A stretch of DNA of 64,000 bases from Paramarasmius palmivorus. Taxonomy: Eukaryota; Basidiomycota; Agaricomycetes; Agaricales; Marasmiaceae. Location of the stretch: NCBI GenBank assembly GCA_037176845.1, contig JAYKXP010000096.1:62001-126000 (forward strand). The letters run 5' to 3'. Shown here one piece after another: positions 58,497 through 64,000 of this stretch; within the stretch, counting starts at the first letter, position 1, and every line of letters starts with the position of its first letter. The position numbers and the translations under genes are program-made. The notes below the pieces were generated by a model, which saw nothing but the letters and a program-made list of their open reading frames with translations, did not search any database and had not been told where the DNA came from.

Positions 58497-61400
58497 ATGC
58501 AAGAATCTCCTTCCCAGCTGGACGATACACTTGACGCTCCCTCTCATGTTTCTGGAGGCCAAATGGTCGGCCATTTCGAACCTGGACAGCAGGAGTCTGA
58601 AGCAGTGGCTCCGTTGAGCGGGATTGGCACGCGGATGACGCATTCTTTGTTATCGGCGAGTTGTGACGAGGTGGTGGATCCGTCGAGAGTACCGTTGCTC
58701 ATGCAGATGCCCTGGTTCACAGACTTTGTGCTAGACAGCAAGAATCGGTTCTCTATGCTTCCGGGAGACCTGCACGTAAGTCGGTTCACCGTGGTTCGGA
58801 GCTTATACTTACGAGTTCTGTGATTTAGGCTATGGCTGCCTCGTTGCTATCACAATTCAGTGAAACCTACAACAAGCCGACCTGTAGAGATATTATTTTG
58901 AACCAAGCGACGCTTACTCCCAATCAAAAGTCAGCAGGCCCTCTGGTTTCCATTCTATTTGGCCTTCGGTTCCTCGATGTCGCTTCGGTAGTCAACGGAC
59001 TTGAGACTCGTGGATGCGATGTTTATCCAGAATTGGTATCTGAAAGGCCAATGATACCTAGAACGGCGTTTGAGGGTCAAACGGGAAAGTTGGTGAGTGA
59101 CGATTGCGGTGTTTGGTCGACCCTTTCTAAATTTTAGATATAGAGGGGCATAGCCTCCCTTTGCGACAATCAAGGCTGGCCTAGGGTGTTAAGTGACATA
59201 CATAGTCACATGCTGTCTGCTGGACCGGTTGCGGATCCTACCCTTCGTCCTGAAGATGTTGCGGGATCCCAAAAACGTCAGCTACTAATCACGGCATTTC
59301 GACAGTTGGATTCGATTTCTCAGCGTGACACGAATCTGATGCTTGTAAAGGCTTTGCATAACATGGAGTCTACTGCCTTCTTTATCAACTATATGTTACA
59401 GGTGGGTTAGATCGCGAGATAGTTCTGCGCGAGACCTCACTCTTCTATTAGGGACATTTTGATTTTCCTCTCTTGTGGAAAACCTTAGTTAACGAGCTCA
59501 AGAGGCAAGTACCTCTATCTTACGTTGACCTTTTATTCATTTGTCGATAGTGCTGCAAAGGTAGAAGGCGTGTCTTGTGAGATCGCAACAAACCTTCCTC
59601 CAATAACCCGCCTTCGACAGCCGCTCTTCCTGGCCTTGGCAGTTTCTCCGCTAATCCTGCTGTGTGATATCACACCGATGTCATCCAATCTCACTAGGCT
59701 TCATATGTTGCGAGTAAGTCGGTTGCATTGTTCCGTGCTTCAGGCCCATTTACAATGAACACAGGCTTGGTACCATTATGGGAATGAACGTCCGGCTATT
59801 TTAAGGAAGGTGGAAGGCTTATTGTGGAAAGAGTTGTTCCGTATGGCCCGCGGTGAAGTGACATCCGCCGTAGCGCTGCAATCGTTTATGGAGGTTGCAC
59901 TTCCGTTGGTCTCTCTTGCGAAGCCTGAGCAAGACTTTTTTAATCCACGTGAGGGGTCCAAACTGGATTTATGAATTAGGTGTAGACTGATGATGTTGCT
60001 GTCTCTTAGGTTTTGGCAAGCCCGCTTTAATGCCTGTGGGTTTGTCCTATGTTGCAGCCGATTCCCCTTTGGACATTCACGAATGGAATTCAAGTCCCGA
60101 GCGACGGGGGACTATAGTGGAGATTGGATCTAGCGACCATGAAGTTTCCGGGAATGACTCTGATGAAGGTGTGTCGCTGTAGTTCGTCGTTCAAGTTGCT
60201 TTCCGTCTTGAACATTCTTTTTGTAGATATCTTTTCCAACGATCCTATTGCCGACAACGCTGTTGTTTTGTCCAGCTCGCTGAATGTCAACTCGTTTTCT
60301 GAGAATACAGTTGTCCAGCTGCGAGCAGCAGCTTATTCTGGGGCTGACTCGTCGTGGAGCTCTGATCCATCTGATTCGGACGGTATCCTTCTCAATAACG
60401 CGCTCCAATTTGCTTTGACCGGCGGAGAGATAGACATGGACTCTATGACATCGGTTGGGTCACATTTTTCACCGACCACTCTCGCTCAAGTAGGCGGCAC
60501 GATGCGACTCGATATTCGAGCTCCTGAAACCACTCCTTCGGTTCCGCTTATTGGCTGGGATAGGTCGATTCGCCCTCTTCAAATTCAGGAGAATGGTACG
60601 AGCCTTCGTCACGATTCGATAGTGGAAACGCTGGACAATTGTAGGCGATTTTTTTCTCCTCCCATCGTGACTGTTTGACCCCCTGACCCCTAGGTGGATC
60701 CTTCTTCAACACGTCGTCTTCTCTCTCGTCCGAGGCTGTTTTGGATTCGAAAGTTGTCGGAGAGACCGAGAAATTTACAACGTCCAAGTCAAGACGAAAA
60801 GCTGTCGTCGTACACAAGCCTCCATTTGACAGGCCGTTGACGGTGGAATGGAGAGACGTGAGTGATCTGTCTCTTTTCCTTGTCATGCTAACGGCATCTT
60901 GTCAGCATATCATGGGAGACGGATATGTATTGATGTCACCTACTGGGGTACAAACCGCTTACTGGCCTGCATCATACGTAGGTGCACTGTGTTCTTCGCC
61001 TGTGATGTAGCTTTAATTTCTTTTGGCTAGAACATGCGAGATTTAGATATAATCGACCAGCTCATGTCCCGAGCCAATTCGTATCAACGCTCTCACAACA
61101 AACAGCAGTTGTTCCTGAAGGTGACTCTGAACCTAGATGGAGAATTGAGTGACGAAGCATTGTTGCGGTCTGCCAACGGGTCTCCTGTCGAGGGTTTCCG
61201 TATTCTTGAAACCGGGGATTATTTCAAACTCGATTTGGAGGGTAAATTGTCGGTGCTACTGTCTCAACAGGCTATTCTTATGAAAGGATTTACGGGGAAT
61301 GTTTCTGTTACAAGGCAGTTATTGAACGACATTGGCTCGTGTTCAACGGTGCGGGAATGTATAGGTGTGTGTCTTGTTGTATTAGCCGGGTTTATATTGA

Positions 61401-62858
61401 GCTCAGCTACCTTGCAGACCTATCGTTTCGGTGGACGGATCCCTCTGTGAAGGACTTGTACACGTCTGCCTCCTTCCTCGATTTGATAGCTCAGATAGAA
61501 CGGGGGCATATTGGTTCTTCATTTTATTTCCCGGCTATACCTCGACACAACGAGAAGTACACCACGCCTTCGTTATCTTCAAACGTTTTCTCGCATCGAT
61601 ATACCGCTGGCTTCCCAGGATATGATATCAGCCAGGACTGTTCTCCTCTTCGGTCTAACTGGCACTTTGTCGCTCCCGCGAATGTACTGCACCACGGATC
61701 TATGGCTCCCAATGGCTTCGATACAGAGATACATGTAGAAGCTGGTGTGGTGTTGGTGTTCTTGGGCCGATCCGATCCAATGTCCTTTCTAGCTACCCAT
61801 GATAGCTTTAGGACATCCCACGGGCTTCTCGATGGGTTTCCAACCGTGCAAGGCGTTCTCTTATTTGCCGGTGACAGAGTGTTAGTTGCATGTTTTCTTG
61901 ATTCAAGTGACAGTGATGTTGACGTTTCTTTGATGGCAACAGTGTATTCGGACCTGGAATACCGTATTATCTCCTCACGGTGAACCCGTCGGTGTGCCAT
62001 GGATCTTATTTCTACAACACTGCGACTATGGAACAGACCTATTGGTCATTCACACATCATCACCTTGCTACAAGCCTCGATTATCCACTGTCCGTTCCTC
62101 ACGATCACGATATGATTTGCAGGATGGTCTTACATTGGCATGATGCTATCGTTCGCTTTCCGGCCGAATATCTGCGTGGTTGTAGCGAGCATGATAGCAC
62201 GGTTCATCACGTCCCAAATGTGCTTTCCTCCGAAGGCGTTATTCAGCTATTTTCGATGTCTGCTTTAGTTCTGGCTGGGGGGGTCCTTACTCGAGAGCGT
62301 TACACCTCTGACGGTAATTGGAGGAAGCTAGACAGCCTTTATCGTCGCTGTCGAAGGGCCATTCATGAGATCCTCTCGGTGTTGGATTCTTGTCTCGCCT
62401 TTAGGCAGGGTGACCAGCAATCGCCATTTGGGGTCGTAGATCTATGGTCGATCTACATTATTCAACAATGCAGCGCGTTGTTGGCATTAATAGGCACGCT
62501 TGGATACACGCAGTGGATGGATGCCGTGGTCGCCAACATTCGCATGGATCTGGAGGACGAGCCTGTTGTTGTTGATGGAGTAGACGTGGTTACGGGAGGT
62601 TCCAAATTTGTCTTCCATAAACATCCCGACTGGAGCTTGACCCGTGATGACTGTACGTCCTTTGCATGGAAGTATGGAGACGAGTTTCGAGCAGTGTATA
62701 GCATCAAGATTGCTAGTGTGTCGTTAAAGGGTTTCGAAGGTCGAAACGAGGTTCACAGTGGTTACGTTTCATCGGGTCCAGGAGGGGTCAAGCGTAGGCG
62801 TGTCTTGCCTTCGGCGAACAATAGTTCCTCTTCACCTGTACGATTTATTAAAGGTTAA
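58497..62858 (+). CDS. Large protein with C-terminal degenerate JmjC/cupin-fold domain, cassette gene 8
   Basis: Starts MQESPSQLDDTLDAPSHVSG, and roughly ten GT-AG introns and one GC-AG intron (59505-59550) join in phase. N-terminal parts (ILFGLRFLDVASVVNGLETR, WYHYGNERPAILRKVEGLLW) are unrecognised. The middle is acidic and Ser-rich (SWSSDPSDSDG). The C-terminal region matches the JmjC pattern of fungal proteins: LHHGSMAPNGFDTEIHVEAG (about 61695), VQGVLLFAGDRV (61850), then after an intron VFGPGIPYYLLTVNPSVCHG and SYFYNTATM (about 61960-62025), and RMVLHWHDAIV. In active members these positions read H-x-D-x-x-GF and P-H-A-V. Here they are S-x-A and P-Y-Y-L, so all three iron ligands are gone. 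It ends in a basic tail (GGVKRRRVLPSANNSSS). About 1150 residues. Confidence 0.65.
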
Positions 62859-63105
62859 TCCTGACAATTGTATCATAGCTATTCGTTTACATATTTAGAT
62901 TATAGAATTGGAGCTGATCTCGTGTTATGATGTAATGCAGTACAACAGGGGACACGTTGAACCACCTGTCTCCCTTGTCTTCTACTTTTTCTAAACGAGT
63001 ATCCAAAAACTTCTGTTTCAACTTCTGAGATGGTCATTTGCTTCGCTTTTCCCGCAAGGACCTGGGCGGTTTGTTTTGTTGTCCGTGCGTAGATTGAGTC
63101 CTCTC
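62859..63105. other. Right flank of the cassette, no gene seen
   Basis: AT-richer sequence just after the stop (62860-62940), probably 3' untranslated region and terminator. No inverted copy of the left flank was noticed by eye. Confidence 0.35.
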
Positions 63106-64000
63106 ATGCATATCCAAACTGACTCCCTAGCAGTGTTTTGGCTGTCCGTGGTATCGTTCTTTCCACATTCGCAACTGCCTTCGCAGCTGGACTCGTCCAG
63201 CTCAGCGGCCCTCGTGGCATCCTCACCTCACCGGGATCAGCCCTCTTGCTGCCCGTGTATACCATACTTTTCCGCTGTAAACGAACAGCATCCTTTAATC
63301 CAATCGAACAATACAAGTTCCAGTAGAAAGAAGATCAGCCCGCCTCCCGTCAACCTGCAAGCAAGATCTCGTACTCATTGTTCGCCTTTTGTTCACCAAA
63401 CTCGTGGTCATATTCTCGACGTGCAACTTCCACTCCGTCTTTCGAAGTTGCCCTATACATATCGGAAATCAGTATCAGTTCGCTGCGGTTCTGCTGAATT
63501 GGCAACTCTGGTTCGTAGCCAGGGCTTGCTGGCCCAATCTAAGCGCCAGATTTCATCTTTCCGTTTGCCTTGTATGCTCGTTGCAGTCACGCTGCTCTCC
63601 GCCGCCCAAGCTGTGTTTTGTGAATTAGAGTTGATAGACAGTCTCCGACTTTCGTTTTGTTGGCGTTTCAATTGGCTAGGATTCCAATTTTTCCGCTCCG
63701 TGCTCTTCAGGCACGATTCTATTGCTCTTTGGCGTACTTTTGTTTACAGTTGCCGTCGATTGCCTGTCTCCCAGTTTGGGCGATTCGTCAATCTGGCAGT
63801 TACCTGGTCCGATACACGAATGTCGGTTGGTGGGACACTTTCTAATGCTCGCGCGCTGTTAGAGAGTGCGGCATTTGCGTTTGTAGCGTCATACTACAGT
63901 CAGGTGCAGGTCTGGTTCGTACGATATTTATTGCTTTCCCAAGGTAACAGTCGTTATCGAATGTGGTCTGCCGATGAACGATTGCCCTCCAGGAGGGATG
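63106..64000 (+). CDS. Long open frame running off the right edge, unknown
   Basis: From ATG at 63106 (MHIQTDSLAVFWLSVVSFF) the frame stays open for 298 codons to the window end. It contains SSSRKKISPPPVNLQARSRT, a segment around CGSAELATLVRSQGLLAQS, a hydrophobic stretch (MLVAVTLLSAAQAVFCELE), FNWLGFQFFRSVLFRHDSIA, GRFVNLAVTWSDTRMSVGG and RALLESAAFAFVASYYSQVQ. The plus strand is poor in A here, which lowers stop frequency, so length alone is weak evidence. Short minus-strand frames overlap. It could be a further cassette gene or a remnant of a mobile-element protein; I cannot assign it. Confidence 0.4.
   Translation, partial: MHIQTDSLAVFWLSVVSFFPHSQLPSQLDSSSSAALVASSPHRDQPSCCPCIPYFSAVNEQHPLIQSNNTSSSRKKISPPPVNLQARSRTHCSPFVHQTRGHILDVQLPLRLSKLPYTYRKSVSVRCGSAELATLVRSQGLLAQSKRQISSFRLPCMLVAVTLLSAAQAVFCELELIDSLRLSFCWRFNWLGFQFFRSVLFRHDSIALWRTFVYSCRRLPVSQFGRFVNLAVTWSDTRMSVGGTLSNARALLESAAFAFVASYYSQVQVWFVRYLLLSQGNSRYRMWSADERLPSRRD

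Noticed and set aside
45661..62858. Starship, Crypton, Helitron, KDZ or Polinton identity for the cassette
   Set aside because: No tyrosine recombinase, Rep/helicase, KDZ transposase, DNA polymerase B or integrase motif was recognised, and no terminal repeats were seen by eye.
1..64000. tRNA, rRNA or other structural RNA genes
   Set aside because: No cloverleaf-like or conserved RNA sequence was noticed. A covariance-model scan would be needed to exclude them.

Overview
The window looks like nuclear DNA of a mushroom-forming basidiomycete (Agaricomycetes). The genes are cut by many GT-AG introns of about 45-80 nt, there is an expansion of TKL-type kinases, and there are secreted GH16 enzymes with Ser/Thr-rich, probably GPI-anchored tails. 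A Marasmiaceae-like species is my impression from memory, not something the sequence proves. Gene models below were spliced by eye.

Region 1 (1-45.0 kb) is a fast-evolving accessory region. It holds ten kinase domains of two architectures. Type A has a short helical N-terminal module (ending in LLDWLQQ, then LIDAPGV), a TKL kinase domain and a conserved C-terminal box (PAEDWD..LF.EL..NV). Type B has an N-terminal helical bundle resembling the executioner domain of mammalian MLKL, followed by a kinase. Three loci are in-frame fusions of two kinases: 24-2432 (type A plus type B), complement 5647-8566 (kinase plus pseudokinase) and 21518-24923 (pseudokinase plus kinase). Single kinases lie at 9879-11880 (type B), 16088-17997, 37051-39260 and 42946-44366. 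Three GH16 genes, all on the minus strand, are interspersed. Two of them (11979-13935 and 25951-27928) belong to one segmental duplication; one copy and the distant third paralog (39539-41578) have lost catalytic residues. A zinc-finger gene (30389-32778) and a small zinc-finger gene (44748-45028) complete the set. The spaces between are filled with copies of two dispersed non-coding repeat families, one arranged head to tail at 33.65-35.87 kb. Some stretches are strongly depleted in CpG, as expected where methylated cytosines have decayed.

Region 2 (45.6-62.9 kb) is different: a compact set of intron-rich genes of unknown function, many on alternating strands. The plus strand is T/G-rich for almost 10 kb whichever strand is coding. 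The last gene (58497-62858) ends in a JmjC/cupin-fold domain in which all three iron-binding positions appear substituted. I read this as a candidate lineage-specific multigene cassette, possibly mobile, but no transposase or recombinase was recognised. A further open frame runs off the right edge.

Functionally, Region 1 reads as a birth-and-death cluster of intracellular signalling kinases. The kinase-pseudokinase and MLKL-like layouts suggest regulated signalling or cell death, mixed with cell-wall glucan enzymes under similar turnover. This functional reading is inference.
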